Shown here: positions 1-8,616 of the stretch, piece by piece
Layout of the letters: each line of letters begins with the position of its first letter
How positions within the stretch are numbered: the stretch's first letter is position 1
NCBI GenBank assembly: GCA_001899635.1
Contig: MKVQ01000049.1
Coordinates: forward strand, 1-64,000
DNA length: 64,000 bases
Direction of reading: 5' to 3'
Source of the DNA: Myxococcales bacterium 68-20
GTDB lineage: Bacteria; Myxococcota_A; Polyangia; Polyangiales; Polyangiaceae
The notes under the pieces: generated by a model
What the model was told of the DNA's origin: nothing
Databases searched by the model: none
The model's input: only the letters and a program-made list of their open reading frames with translations
Program-made: the position numbers and the translations under genes

Positions 1-216
1 CATGGCGAGGCTTGTGACGACGGGAACCAGATCACCGAGACGCAGTGCGCCTACGGCACGCCGAGCTGCGTCCGGTGCACGGCCGACTGCTCGGCGCCGC
101 TCGTGCTCACAGGCGGCTATTGCGGTGATGGAATCGTGAACGGTCCGGAGGACTGCGACGACGGGAACACCTACGACGGCGACGGCTGCCCGAGCACCTG
201 CGTCTTCCCGCGCTGA
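1..216 (+). CDS. C-terminal end of a cysteine-rich repeat surface protein (5' end outside window)
   Basis: The reading frame is open from the first base of the window and ends with TGA at 214-216, so only about 71 C-terminal residues are visible. They contain two cysteine-rich units of the CGDG-(x)n-E-x-CDDGN-x-x-x-GDGC type (DUF4215 / 'Myxococcus cysteine-rich repeat' style), the second reading [16 protein letters not shown] followed by DGDGC and a final Cys. Such repeats are typical of exported, probably disulfide-bonded, proteins of myxobacteria. The rest of the protein, including any signal peptide, cannot be seen. The biological role is unknown. Confidence 0.8.
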   Translation, partial: HGEACDDGNQITETQCAYGTPSCVRCTADCSAPLVLTGGYCGDGIVNGPEDCDDGNTYDGDGCPSTCVFPR

Positions 217-363
217 TTCTGCTTCGTCACGCCCATACCGGGAGCGACTGTCGCGGAGGGCGACGGCCTCACGAAGTTCCTCGTCGGGGGCATTTGCCGT
301 ACGTCCCCGATCGCGAATCGCTCGGTGACGTCCGACGTCGCGGTTCGCTCCTGCAACGGGCAA

Positions 364-391
364 CGGCGACGGCATCGGCATGCCGTCGCCG
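364..391. terminator. Perfect 12-bp hairpin between convergent genes
   Basis: Arms 364-375 and 380-391 are perfectly complementary around a CGGC tetraloop. The hairpin lies in the 266-base gap between two convergent genes (stops at 216 and 483), so it may stop transcription from both sides. There is no T-run, so a classical intrinsic terminator is not proven. Confidence 0.5.
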
Positions 392-482
392 GTCGCGCCG
401 CGTGCACGGGGCACATCGTCAGGCGCGTCTCGAGCACCGCCGATGCGAGGGAGCGGCCCGCGAATCGGAGTGACGGTGCGGA

Positions 483-1223
483 CTACTGCATCGTCACGGT
501 GACGCCGGTGGCGGTGCCGTGGCTGCTCGAGCAGCCGCTGAAGCCGGTGTCGGCGCCGAGCGCGTCGAGCACCGCGGTGCTGCCTTCCCACTTGCCGGTC
601 GTCTCCGACTTCTCGACGATCTTGGCGACGATGCACTTGTTGCCCTTGCACACGCGCGCGCTGTCTCCGCACATGCTTCGCGAGAAGTGCGCGCGCGGCA
701 CGGCGATCCATGCGCCGTCGTCGACGAACGAGCGCGACGGCGACTCGTCGCAGAAGAACACGACGCGTCCCTTCGAGCGCGAGTACGAGTCGCACCGGAC
801 GAGGAAGCTCCAGTTTCCCTGCCAGAGCATCGTCACGCCGGTGAACCTGCGGCCGTTGAACGTGCCGCTCGCGGCCGGCGCGTCGTCGTCACGGGAGCCG
901 TCGGCCAGCTTCAGGTACGCGCCGTGCGCCCACCCGGTCGCTCCGTCGTACGACACCTTGTAGAAGCCGTTCGTCTCGGTGCCGCTGACGGCCGTGACGG
1001 TGGCACCGCTCGGGATCGTGTCGACGATGTCGCTGTTCGTCGACGCTGCTTCGCGAAGGTTCACGCGGGTGGTCGTCACGAGCTGCGTGCCCACGGCGAT
1101 CGGGCCGCTGAGCGCGTCACCCGTCGCGGCGACGTCCTCGGCGGCACCGTCATCGGCGGCGCAGGCGACGAGGCCGATCGGTGCGAGGAGGACGAGGGCG
1201 GCGAGGAGGCGTCCAGCGAGCAT
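483..1223 (-). CDS. Lipoprotein with SH3b domain and putative double-psi beta-barrel domain
   Basis: A 246-residue protein. A lipoprotein signal peptide ends in LVAC (Cys21) and is followed by an acidic Ala/Asp linker. Residues about 43-105 form a bacterial SH3 (SH3b) domain (VNLREAAS, VTAVSGTE, YKVSYDGATGWAHGAYL), a fold that commonly binds peptidoglycan. Residues about 120-246 contain four or more cysteines and a pattern (AWIAVPRAHF, CG.., KIVEK, AVLDALG) resembling the RlpA/barwin-like double-psi beta-barrel; that part is inference. The probable role is a cell-wall-associated or wall-modifying envelope lipoprotein. The start is the ATG directly before the hydrophobic segment. It converges with the fragment at 1-216 and diverges from the peptidase gene at 1605. 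Confidence 0.8.
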   Translation of the reverse strand: MLAGRLLAALVLLAPIGLVACAADDGAAEDVAATGDALSGPIAVGTQLVTTTRVNLREAASTNSDIVDTIPSGATVTAVSGTETNGFYKVSYDGATGWAHGAYLKLADGSRDDDAPAASGTFNGRRFTGVTMLWQGNWSFLVRCDSYSRSKGRVVFFCDESPSRSFVDDGAWIAVPRAHFSRSMCGDSARVCKGNKCIVAKIVEKSETTGKWEGSTAVLDALGADTGFSGCSSSHGTATGVTVTMQ

Positions 1224-1353
1224 CGCGGAGGATTTAGCAATGGCCGTGCCGCCGCTTTTCCCGCTTTCGCGTGCAGGATCTTCGGGGTTTTGTTGGGGAA
1301 GATCATGGAGTGATCCAGGTGATCAGGGGTGCGGATTATCCAGGTCGTCGTCC

Positions 1354-1369
1354 TCGCGATGCATCGCGA
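1354..1369. promoter_or_regulatory. 16-bp perfect palindrome, operator candidate
   Basis: TCGCGATGCATCGCGA reads the same on both strands. It lies in the divergent spacer about 235 bases before the peptidase start. A regulator-binding role is inference; CG-rich palindromes also occur by chance at this GC content. Confidence 0.3.
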
Positions 1370-1442
1370 TCGATGGAGGATGGTGGATGGGCACGTGGCC
1401 CGAAGCGACGAAGCGGACCGCGCGGCGCTCCACCGCGCGCGC

Positions 1443-1472
1443 CGTTCATCGTCCGTCCGTTCATCGTCCGTC
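1443..1472. repeat. Two tandem copies of a 15-bp unit
   Basis: CGTTCATCGTCCGTC occurs twice without a gap (1443-1457, 1458-1472), followed by the first four bases of a third copy. It lies about 130 bases upstream of the peptidase start. Direct repeats here could be binding sites or replication slippage. Confidence 0.6.
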
Positions 1473-1604
1473 CGTTGCGCGAGGCGAGTGGCAGCCGACT
1501 CGACGCCGAGCTCGAGCACCGCCGTTCGACCGAGCCGTGGCAGAGCTCGGATCGCTCGATCGGCGGTCCTGCATCGGCCGGGGATCGTCTAGAGTCGAGG
1601 CGCG

Positions 1605-4553
1605 ATGAAGCGCGCATCCCTCGTCCTTGGGTCCTCGGGTCTCGTAGCTCTGCTCGTCGCGGCGTGCGGAGGCGACCCGCCTTCGCCGAAGACGCCCGAG
1701 GGGAAGCCCGGGGTCGCGCTACCGCCGGTGAAGCCGATCCCGGAGGAGACTCATCTCGCCGACGTGAAGCAGCTCACGCTCTCCGGCGAGAACGCCGAGG
1801 CCTACTGGGCGTTCGGTGGACGCGAGCTCGTCCTTCAGTCACGCACGGGTGACAATGACTGCGATCGCATCTATCGGATGCCGCTCTCGAGCGTCCTCGG
1901 GCTGCCGCAAGGAGGAGGGCGAGAGACCGTGCCGCCGTTCATCCCGGTGTCGAGCGGCAAGGGCGCGACGACGTGCTCGTACTTCATGCCGGGCGACCAG
2001 CAGGTCATCTACGCCTCGACCCATCTCGGCGGCGATGCATGTCCGCCGAAGCCCGATCACAGCCAGGGCTACGTCTGGCCGCTCTACGACTCCTACGACA
2101 TCTTCAAGTCCGACGGCGACGGCAAGAACGTCGTGCGTCTCACCGACACGCCGGGCTACGACGCCGAGGCGACGGTCTGCGGGAAGGACGGCTCGATCGT
2201 CTTCACGAGCCTCCGCGACGGCGACATCGAGCTCTATCGGATGGACGCCGACGGCAAGAACGTGAAGCGGCTCACGAACGCGCCGGGCTACGACGGCGGC
2301 GCGTTCTTCAATGCGGACTGCTCGAAGATCGTCTGGCGCGCATCGCGGCCGAAGCCGGGCAAGCAGCTCGACGACTACAAGCGGCTGCTCACGCAGAGCC
2401 CGCCGCTCGTCCGTCCGTCGAAGCTCGAGCTCTACGTCGCCAATGCCGACGGCAGCGACGCGCAGCAGATCACGTACCTCGACGCGGCTTCGTTCGCTCC
2501 CTACTGGCACCCGTCGCAGAAGCGGCTCCTGTTCTCGACGAACTATGGCGACCCGAAGGGCCGCGAGTTCGACATCTGGGGCGTGAACATCGACGGAACG
2601 GGCCTCGAGCGCATCACCTACGCGGGTGGCTTCGACGGGTTCCCGATGTTCTCGCCCGACGGGAGCCTGCTCGCGTTCGCATCGAATCGCGCGACCGAGC
2701 CGGGCAAGCACGACACGAACGTGTTCCTCGCGAAGTGGGTCGAGAACGCGGGTGAGCCCCGCATCGTCGAGACGGGCGCGGACCGCATCAAGAAGGACGT
2801 GTCCTGGTTCGCGGACCCCGCTCGCGAGGGGCGCGGGATCGGCCTCGCAGGGCTCGAGGCGTCGGGCAAGTACATCGAGGATCGGATGAAGGCACTCGGC
2901 CTTGCGCCCGCCGGTGATGACCGCGCCGCGGGGGCAACGGAGACCGGCTTCCGTCAGGCGTTCCCCGTCGTGACGAACCTGAAGCAGGAGGACGCGACGG
3001 CGCTCGAGGTCGACGGCAAGGCGATCGCGAAGGAGGACTTCGTCGTCCTCGGGTACTCGCCGCAGAAGGCGAACGTCACGGGCGCTCTCGTCTTCGCGGA
3101 CTACGGCATCGTCGCGAAGGAGCTCGGGCGCTACGACTACGCCAACCTCGACGTGAAGGGGAAGCTCGTCGTCGTGCGTCGCTTCGTCCCCGACGATGCG
3201 AAGTTCGCGAGCCCCGACGTGCAGCGCCGCTTCGGCGACATCCGGCGAAAGGCCTTCTGGGCGCGCGAGAAGGGAGCTGCCGGCCTCATCGTGATCGACG
3301 ATCCCGCTCGTCCCGCGCAGGCGGCTGCAGACTGGAAGCAGCCGGAGGAGGCGAAGCTCCCGTCGCTCCAGCCGGAGGGCTACGCCGACGCCGGGTTGCC
3401 CGTGATCGTGCTGAAGCGCTCGGTCGGGCATCCGCTCGTCGAGCGCCTCCAGAAGAAGCAGGCCACGCGCGCGAAGCTCGCCGTCGCGCTCGCGCCGGTG
3501 ACGTCGCAGGCGTTCAACGTCGCCGGTCGCCTCGTCGCCGAGCCGAAGGACGGCAAGAAGCTGCCGGGCGTCATCGTGATCGGCGCGCACTACGATCACC
3601 TCGGCCGCGGCGGGCGTCACTCGCTCGCGCCGCACGCGGACGAGCCCCATGTCGGCGCGGACGACAACGCCTCCGGCGCGGCGACGCTCCTCGAGGTGGC
3701 GCGCGAGCTCGCGGCGAAGAAGAGCGAGCTCCGGCGTGACATCGTCTTCGTCGCCTTCTCGGGCGAGGAGTCGGGCGTGCTCGGCTCGGCGCACTTCGTC
3801 CAGAAATGGATCGCCGCGGAGAACGCGAACAAGCCGAAGGGCGCGAAGGCCGCCAAGCCGTCGGACAAGGCGACTGGGATCTTCGCGATGCTCAACATGG
3901 ACATGGTCGGACGCATGCGCGACAACCGGCTCCAGGTACTCGGTGCCGAGACGGCGACGGAGTGGCAGGGGATGATCGCGAGCGCGTGCGAGGAGAGCCG
4001 CGTCTCGTGCGCGGCGAGCGGCGACGGCTACGGCCCGAGCGATCAGATCAACTTCTTCTCCGCCGGCGTGCCCGTGCTGCACTTCTTCACGGGGACGCAC
4101 TCGGACTACCACAAGCCCTCCGACACGGCGGACAAGGTCAACGCCGCGGGCTCGATGCAGACGGGGAAGATCTGCGCGAACATCGCCCTCGCGACGTCGC
4201 AGCGCGAGGCGCCCCTCACGTTCAAGTCCGACGCACAGGGCCCCGCGCCGCACGGCGACATGCGCAGCTTCAACGCTTCGCTCGGCACGATCCCCGACTA
4301 CGGTGGCCCGGGCGCGGGCAAAAAGGGCGTCCTGCTCGCCGGGGTCCGCCCGGGAGGCGCCGCGGAGAAGGCGGGGATGAAGAAGGGTGACATCCTCGTG
4401 CGTCTCGGCAAGAGCGAGATCGCGAGCGTCGAGGATCTCATGTTTGTGCTCAACGCGAGCAAGCCTGGCGAGACCGTTCCTGCGATCGTCGTCCGCGATG
4501 GCAAGGAGACGAAGCTCGAGGTGACGTTCCAGGAGAGCCAGCGTCCGAAGTGA
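1605..4553 (+). CDS. Lipoprotein aminopeptidase: TolB-like propeller, PA, peptidase M28 and PDZ domains
   Basis: A 982-residue protein. The signal peptide ends in a lipobox (LLVAAC). Residues about 45-380 carry PD40/WD40-like propeller repeats (for example DGDIELYRMDADG). A PA-type insert follows, then a zinc peptidase M28 domain with all expected ligands and catalytic residues: His662 and Asp664 (HYD), Asp686 (GADDNASG), Glu721-Glu722 (FSGEESG), Asp766 (NMDMVGR) and His836 (SDYHKPSD). Residues about 906-980 form a PDZ domain (GVRPGGAAEKAGMKKGDIL). It should be a di-zinc aminopeptidase on the cell surface or in the periplasm, acting on peptides perhaps captured by the propeller or PDZ. It is single-gene, diverging from the SH3b gene, with hairpins just after the stop. 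The annotated ATG precedes the signal peptide directly. Confidence 0.93.
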   Translation: MKRASLVLGSSGLVALLVAACGGDPPSPKTPEGKPGVALPPVKPIPEETHLADVKQLTLSGENAEAYWAFGGRELVLQSRTGDNDCDRIYRMPLSSVLGLPQGGGRETVPPFIPVSSGKGATTCSYFMPGDQQVIYASTHLGGDACPPKPDHSQGYVWPLYDSYDIFKSDGDGKNVVRLTDTPGYDAEATVCGKDGSIVFTSLRDGDIELYRMDADGKNVKRLTNAPGYDGGAFFNADCSKIVWRASRPKPGKQLDDYKRLLTQSPPLVRPSKLELYVANADGSDAQQITYLDAASFAPYWHPSQKRLLFSTNYGDPKGREFDIWGVNIDGTGLERITYAGGFDGFPMFSPDGSLLAFASNRATEPGKHDTNVFLAKWVENAGEPRIVETGADRIKKDVSWFADPAREGRGIGLAGLEASGKYIEDRMKALGLAPAGDDRAAGATETGFRQAFPVVTNLKQEDATALEVDGKAIAKEDFVVLGYSPQKANVTGALVFADYGIVAKELGRYDYANLDVKGKLVVVRRFVPDDAKFASPDVQRRFGDIRRKAFWAREKGAAGLIVIDDPARPAQAAADWKQPEEAKLPSLQPEGYADAGLPVIVLKRSVGHPLVERLQKKQATRAKLAVALAPVTSQAFNVAGRLVAEPKDGKKLPGVIVIGAHYDHLGRGGRHSLAPHADEPHVGADDNASGAATLLEVARELAAKKSELRRDIVFVAFSGEESGVLGSAHFVQKWIAAENANKPKGAKAAKPSDKATGIFAMLNMDMVGRMRDNRLQVLGAETATEWQGMIASACEESRVSCAASGDGYGPSDQINFFSAGVPVLHFFTGTHSDYHKPSDTADKVNAAGSMQTGKICANIALATSQREAPLTFKSDAQGPAPHGDMRSFNASLGTIPDYGGPGAGKKGVLLAGVRPGGAAEKAGMKKGDILVRLGKSEIASVEDLMFVLNASKPGETVPAIVVRDGKETKLEVTFQESQRPK

Positions 4554-4558
4554 AAAGC

Positions 4559-4605
4559 CGTCCAAGAGTTGGACGACGGGGAGCTCGAGGGGGGAAACCC
4601 CTCGA
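4559..4605 (+). terminator. Two consecutive hairpins after the M28 peptidase
   Basis: A 7-bp stem (4559-4565 with 4569-4575, loop GAG) and an 8-bp stem (4585-4592 with 4598-4605, loop GGAAA) follow the peptidase stop within 6 and 32 bases. The second is followed by an A-rich stretch rather than T residues. A terminator function is inferred from position. Confidence 0.5.
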
Positions 4606-4684
4606 ACAAACGAGCGCGCTTTCTGGCTCCGATCGATGACGGTCGCGCGTATCGTCCATCGCCGATCAGCCAGGAGGTCGAGTG

Positions 4685-5290
4685 ATGAACGGACCGATTC
4701 GAAGCTTCACGTACGCGAGCCTCGTCGCTCTCGGCACTCTCGTCGCTGCCGCGTGCAGTGACGACGACGCGAGCGGTACGAGCAGCGGCAGCTCGGGCTC
4801 GACCAGCAGCAGCAGCTCGAGCGGCAGCTCGGGCTCGACCAGCAGCAGCAGCTCGAGCGGGGGCGGTAACGCGTGCGAGCCGGAGGGCACCTACGCGATG
4901 GGGAAGGCGACCTGGACGTCGAGCGGCGGGAAGGTCTGTGACGAGCTCGCCGCCGACGCGAACCGGATCTCGAAGGAGAGCGACATCACGCTCACGAAGA
5001 CGGACGCGACGACCTACGTCTCCGGGGAGCCCGGCGCCACGAACGACACACCCGTCTCGTTCACGCTCGATGCTTCGAAGTGCACGCTCTCCGGTGTCGA
5101 GGAGCCGCAGAGCTTCATGGTCGACGACGGCGCCGGCAACGAGGTCGAGATCACGCTCGAGGGGACGGACACGATCGTGATCTCGGGCAAGACACTCACG
5201 TTCACCGGGACGGGGCAGGTGACGAGCAAGGCCGCCCTCGACGGTGTCCCCTGCACGATCACCGGAACGCGCACCGGCACGAAGAAGTAG
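4685..5290 (+). CDS. Small lipoprotein with Ser/Gly low-complexity linker
   Basis: A 201-residue protein. Start chosen at ATG 4685 because AGGAGG (4672-4677) sits 7 bases upstream; a GTG directly before it is possible. The signal peptide ends in VAAAC, followed by SDDD and a Ser/Gly/Thr linker encoded by two identical 36-bp DNA units. The rest (residues about 65-201) is a small beta-rich domain with conserved-looking Cys positions (ACEPEG, VCDELA, KCTLSG, PCTITG), which could form disulfides. No family was recognised. It is likely outer-membrane anchored, with the linker acting as a tether. Confidence 0.85.
   Translation: MNGPIRSFTYASLVALGTLVAAACSDDDASGTSSGSSGSTSSSSSSGSSGSTSSSSSSGGGNACEPEGTYAMGKATWTSSGGKVCDELAADANRISKESDITLTKTDATTYVSGEPGATNDTPVSFTLDASKCTLSGVEEPQSFMVDDGAGNEVEITLEGTDTIVISGKTLTFTGTGQVTSKAALDGVPCTITGTRTGTKK
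4787..4858 (+). repeat. Two identical tandem 36-bp units encoding the Ser/Gly linker
   Basis: The 36-bp unit at 4787-4822 is repeated exactly at 4823-4858, in frame, encoding [12 protein letters not shown]-type residues. Exact identity suggests recent slippage; copy number may vary between strains and change linker length. Confidence 0.85.
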
Positions 5291-5335
5291 CTCACGGACG
5301 AGCGCGGCGACCGCTCGAGCTCACTCGACCGTGAG
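5291..5335 (+). terminator. Branched inverted repeat after the Ser/Gly lipoprotein
   Basis: CTCACGG (5291-5297) pairs with CCGTGAG (5329-5335). A smaller GAGCG/CGCTC pair lies inside. It begins directly after the stop codon, so a transcription-termination role is plausible, though there is no T-tract. Confidence 0.4.
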
Positions 5336-5423
5336 GCTGGAGCGCGCGGACGCTACGCGGGACACTACCTGTCGGCTCCCGTCGGCTGGTAACGTGGCGG
5401 CGCTTTTGCCAAGGAGCGTTTCC

Positions 5424-6710
5424 ATGTCCGATCCGAAGAGCGCCTCTCTGTTCGAGCGCGCCGAGCGTGTCATCCCCGGCGGCGTGAACAGCCCCGTTCG
5501 CGCATTCCGCAGCGTCGGCGGCAAGCCCGTGTTCGTCGCGCGTGCCGAGGGCGCCTACCTCTTCGGTGCGGACGGCGCGCGCTACACCGACTACGTCGGC
5601 TCGTGGGGGCCGATGATCCTCGGGCATGCGCATCCGGCCGTCGTCGCGGCGATCACCGAGGCAGCGAAGAACGGCACGAGCTACGGCGCGCCGACGGAGC
5701 TCGAGATTCGCTTCGCCGAGAAGGTGATCGAGCTCTACCCGTCGATCGAGATGGTGCGCGCGGTGTCGAGCGGCACCGAGGCCTGCATGGCCGCGCTTCG
5801 GGTCGCGCGCGGGTTCACCGGGCGTGAGGCGATCGTCAAGTTCGAGGGCTGCTACCACGGCCACGCCGACTTCCTCCTCGTGAAGGCAGGCTCGGGCGCG
5901 CTCACGTTCGGTGTCCCCGATTCGGCGGGCGTGCCGGCGCAGACCGCGAAGGCGACGATCACGACGGCCTACAACGACGTGAAGGCGCTCGAGGCGCTCT
6001 TCGCCGAGCGCGGCAAGGAGATCGCCGCGGTCATCGTGGAGCCGGTCGTCGGCAACATGGGCGTCGTTCCGCCCGAGCCGGGCTTCCTCGAGGCCATCAT
6101 CCGCCTCTGCAAGGAACACGGCGCCGTCTCGATCTTCGACGAGGTCATGACGGGGAGCCGCGTCGCGCGCGGTGGCATGCAGGAGCGCGTGAAGCTTCGC
6201 CCCGACATGACGTGCCTCGGCAAGATCGTCGGCGGTGGCATGCCCCTCGCGGCCTACGGTGGTCGCCGCGAGATCATGCAGAAGGTCGCGCCGATCGGTC
6301 CCGTCTACCAGGCCGGCACGCTCAGCGGTAACCCGATCGCGGTCAGCGCCGCGCTCGCGCTTCTCGAGCGCCTCGACGCCGGCGTCTACGAGAAGCTCGA
6401 GGCGCTCGGCGCGCGCCTCGAGCGCGGCTTCGTCGAGGGCGCGAAGAAGGCCAACGTCGAGATCTGCGTCCAGCGCGTCGGCTCGATGATCACTCCGTTC
6501 TTCACGACGGGCCCGATCCGATCCTTCGGCGACGCCGTGAAGTCGGACACGACGCGCTTCGGCAAGTGGCACGCCGCGATGCTCTTGCGCGGGCAGTACT
6601 GGCCGCCGTCTCAGTACGAGGCCGGTTTCCTCAGCGCGGCGCACTCCGAAGCGGACGTCGACGCGACGATCGCCGCCGCGGCCGAGGCGTTCGCCGTCGT
6701 CGCGGCCTGA
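5424..6710 (+). CDS. hemL: Glutamate-1-semialdehyde 2,1-aminomutase
   Basis: A 428-residue PLP enzyme of aminotransferase class III that converts glutamate-1-semialdehyde to 5-aminolevulinate in the C5 pathway of tetrapyrrole synthesis, in the cytoplasm. The N-terminus ([18 protein letters not shown]), the [16 protein letters not shown] and [10 protein letters not shown] motifs, and the PLP lysine Lys267 in [17 protein letters not shown] are characteristic. The start is ATG 5424 with AAGGAG at 5411-5416; an upstream in-frame extension lacks family similarity. Length matches the family. It is convergent with the SDR gene, only 34 bases apart. Confidence 0.97.
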   Translation: MSDPKSASLFERAERVIPGGVNSPVRAFRSVGGKPVFVARAEGAYLFGADGARYTDYVGSWGPMILGHAHPAVVAAITEAAKNGTSYGAPTELEIRFAEKVIELYPSIEMVRAVSSGTEACMAALRVARGFTGREAIVKFEGCYHGHADFLLVKAGSGALTFGVPDSAGVPAQTAKATITTAYNDVKALEALFAERGKEIAAVIVEPVVGNMGVVPPEPGFLEAIIRLCKEHGAVSIFDEVMTGSRVARGGMQERVKLRPDMTCLGKIVGGGMPLAAYGGRREIMQKVAPIGPVYQAGTLSGNPIAVSAALALLERLDAGVYEKLEALGARLERGFVEGAKKANVEICVQRVGSMITPFFTTGPIRSFGDAVKSDTTRFGKWHAAMLLRGQYWPPSQYEAGFLSAAHSEADVDATIAAAAEAFAVVAA

Positions 6711-6744
6711 GGTGCGCGGCGACGCAGCCGCCCATCGAACCCGC

Positions 6745-7782
6745 TCACGCAGGGGCGGCGGCGGTCGCGGTGGCGCCGTCGCCGCGTGTCTCTGCGTACC
6801 AGTCGACGACCGCTCGCATGGTCTCGTCGAGCGGTCGGAACGTGACGCCGAGCTCCCGTTCGGCCTTCGCCGACGTCACCGTGTGCCTCGCCAGGAGGGT
6901 CCGCACTCCACGGATCGGCACGGCGGGGACGCCGCCCGTGAGCTTCGCCCACGCCTCGGAAGCATGCGCGAACGCGAGCGCGAGCGGCGCCGGCACGTCG
7001 AAACGCAGCGGAGCCTTCCCCGACGCACGGGCTAGCGCGTCGAGCACCTCTCTCAGCGAGCGGTACTGCCCCCCGACGATGAAGCGGTCGCCGTGCGCGC
7101 CGCGTGTCAACGTGGCGACCATCGCCCGCGCGACGTCGCGTGCGTCGACGAGGGAGGTGCCTCCCGGCGGAGCGCCGGGGATCTTGCCGGCGGCGAAGTC
7201 GAGGTAGAGCTTCCCGGCGGACGTCGGACCGGCGTCGCCGGGGCCCCACATCCAGCCCGGCAGGATCTCGATGACGCTCATGCCGCTGCGCGGACGAAAG
7301 GCGGCGATCTTCGCGTCTCCCTCCGCCTTGCTGCGGAAGTAGAGGTTCTCGAGCTGCTCCTCCGAGGGGAGCGTGTTCTCGTCGCCGGGGCTGCCGTCCG
7401 CGTTCATGCCGACGGCTCCGCTGCTGCTCACATGAATGAAGCGCCCGACGCCGTGCTGGTCTGCGGCTTCGAGCAGCGCGAGCGTCCCGCGCACGTTGAC
7501 GCTCTCGAGGGCCTCCTCGTGCGTGCCCTTGGACGCGGGGGAGTAGTACTCGCGAAAGTACGCGGCGGTGTGGAACACGACGTCCGCCCCGGCGATCTCC
7601 CCGGCGAAGCCCGCGACGTCGCGCATGTCGCCGAGCACGACGCGTGCGCCGGTCCCGGCGAGCATGCGCTCGGCCTTCTCTCGCGAGCGCGCGAGCGCGA
7701 CGACGTCGTGTCCCAGCGGGACGAGCGCGCGGACGAGGTTGTTCCCGAGCAGACCGGTACTGCCGGTGACGAAGACACGCAT
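6745..7782 (-). CDS. NAD(P)-dependent epimerase/dehydratase (extended SDR)
   Basis: A 345-residue protein starting at the ATG that begins MRVFVTGSTGLLG; the Rossmann motif is Gly7-x-x-Gly10-x-x-Gly13. VVFHTAAYFREYY, a VSSSGAVG segment and a YFRSK (YxxxK) active-site motif mark an extended short-chain dehydrogenase, similar to dihydroflavonol-reductase/NDP-sugar-epimerase-like proteins. The substrate cannot be told from sequence. It diverges from a TetR-family gene 136 bases away, with a dyad in between, so it is probably that regulator's target and possibly acts on a hydrophobic or xenobiotic carbonyl compound (inference). Confidence 0.9.
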   Translation of the reverse strand: MRVFVTGSTGLLGNNLVRALVPLGHDVVALARSREKAERMLAGTGARVVLGDMRDVAGFAGEIAGADVVFHTAAYFREYYSPASKGTHEEALESVNVRGTLALLEAADQHGVGRFIHVSSSGAVGMNADGSPGDENTLPSEEQLENLYFRSKAEGDAKIAAFRPRSGMSVIEILPGWMWGPGDAGPTSAGKLYLDFAAGKIPGAPPGGTSLVDARDVARAMVATLTRGAHGDRFIVGGQYRSLREVLDALARASGKAPLRFDVPAPLALAFAHASEAWAKLTGGVPAVPIRGVRTLLARHTVTSAKAERELGVTFRPLDETMRAVVDWYAETRGDGATATAAAPA

Positions 7783-7870
7783 GGATCGTTCTCGTTTCTC
7801 TCGCTCTCCGCGCCTTCGGGAGGACGAGGGAGGGGTCGTGAAGGCGCCCGCTCGACCGCGGGCTGCGCTA

Positions 7871-7894
7871 GAATGTGAATCATCCTTCACGTTC
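7871..7894. promoter_or_regulatory. TetR operator candidate in SDR/TetR divergent spacer
   Basis: An inverted repeat GTGAA-N6-TTCAC (7875-7879, 7886-7890) extends outward with GAA and TTC, one mismatch in a 9-bp half-site. It overlaps TAGAAT at 7869-7874, which could be a -10 box for the TetR gene. Size and position fit a TetR-family dimer controlling both directions. Confidence 0.55.
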
Positions 7895-7918
7895 CACAAT
7901 TCGCTTTCCGAGGTCCCC

Positions 7919-8563
7919 ATGAAGGCTCGTGCGCGCCGCTCGCTGGCCCCTAGAAAACAGCCTCGCCAGCATCGAGCGCAGGCGACCATGGACAGCCTGC
8001 TCGAGGCGGCCGCTCAGGTTCTGGAGAGCGAGGGCTTCGAGAAGATGACCACCACGAAGGTGGCTCTCCGCGCAGGCGCGAGCGTGGGATCGCTCTACCA
8101 GTACTACCCGTCGAAGGACGCGCTCCTGCACGCGCTCTTCGAGCGCAAGACCGAGCGTCTCCGGGCACGCTTCGCCGCCTCGCTCGCGGCGACGGAGGGC
8201 CAGGGCCTCGAGGCTCGTGTGCGCGCGCTCATCGAGACGCTCTTCCTCGAGAAGGCGACCCGCTCGCGGCTCGGCGTCGAGCTCGCGCGTCAGGCGCCGC
8301 GGCTCGAGAAGGAACGTCTCATCGAGCGTCTCTCGGAGGACATCCATCGCGCGGTCCACGCGGTCCTCGACGCGCACGCAGACGAGGTCGGCGTCGCCGA
8401 TCGCGAGCTCGCGAGCTGGCTCGTCGTCCACGGCGTCGTCGGTATCGCCGATGCCGCGATGCTCGGACCGCCGGCGCGCCTTCGCGATCCGGTGTTCATC
8501 TCCGCGGTCACCGAGCACGTGCTCGATGCGCTCCGGGTCGCGCGCTTGCCATCGGCGCGCTGA
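7919..8563 (+). CDS. TetR/AcrR family transcriptional regulator
   Basis: A 214-residue protein starting at ATG 7919 with GAGG (7910-7913) upstream. Residues about 20-66 form the TetR helix-turn-helix (ATMDSLLEAAAQVL, KMTTTKVALRAGASVGSLYQYY, SKDALLHALFERK). The C-terminal helical ligand-binding part is of the kind with a C-terminal LVVHGVVGIADAA helix. It is a probable repressor of itself and the divergent SDR gene through the dyad at 7871-7894. The basic N-terminus (KARARRSLAPRKQPRQHRAQ) is longer than average and may add DNA contacts. Confidence 0.92.
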   Translation: MKARARRSLAPRKQPRQHRAQATMDSLLEAAAQVLESEGFEKMTTTKVALRAGASVGSLYQYYPSKDALLHALFERKTERLRARFAASLAATEGQGLEARVRALIETLFLEKATRSRLGVELARQAPRLEKERLIERLSEDIHRAVHAVLDAHADEVGVADRELASWLVVHGVVGIADAAMLGPPARLRDPVFISAVTEHVLDALRVARLPSAR

Positions 8564-8616
8564 CCTCGACGGCATCGCTCAGCGAGGCGACGTCGTCGGT
8601 GCGTTCGCTTCGCCGA

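Larger units (their letters stand above)
1224..1604. other. Intergenic region between divergent genes, with palindrome and short tandem repeat
   Basis: There is no credible gene in these 381 bases. They should hold the divergent promoters for the SH3b lipoprotein (minus) and the M28 peptidase (plus). A 16-bp perfect palindrome (1354-1369) and a tandem 15-bp repeat (1443-1472) are the only structures noticed. Confidence 0.6.

Noticed and set aside
1839-4565. Very long open frame on the minus strand opposite the M28 peptidase
   Set aside because: Composition is Arg-rich with no domain, signal peptide or start context. High GC content at third positions keeps antisense frames open. The plus-strand gene has complete catalytic motifs.
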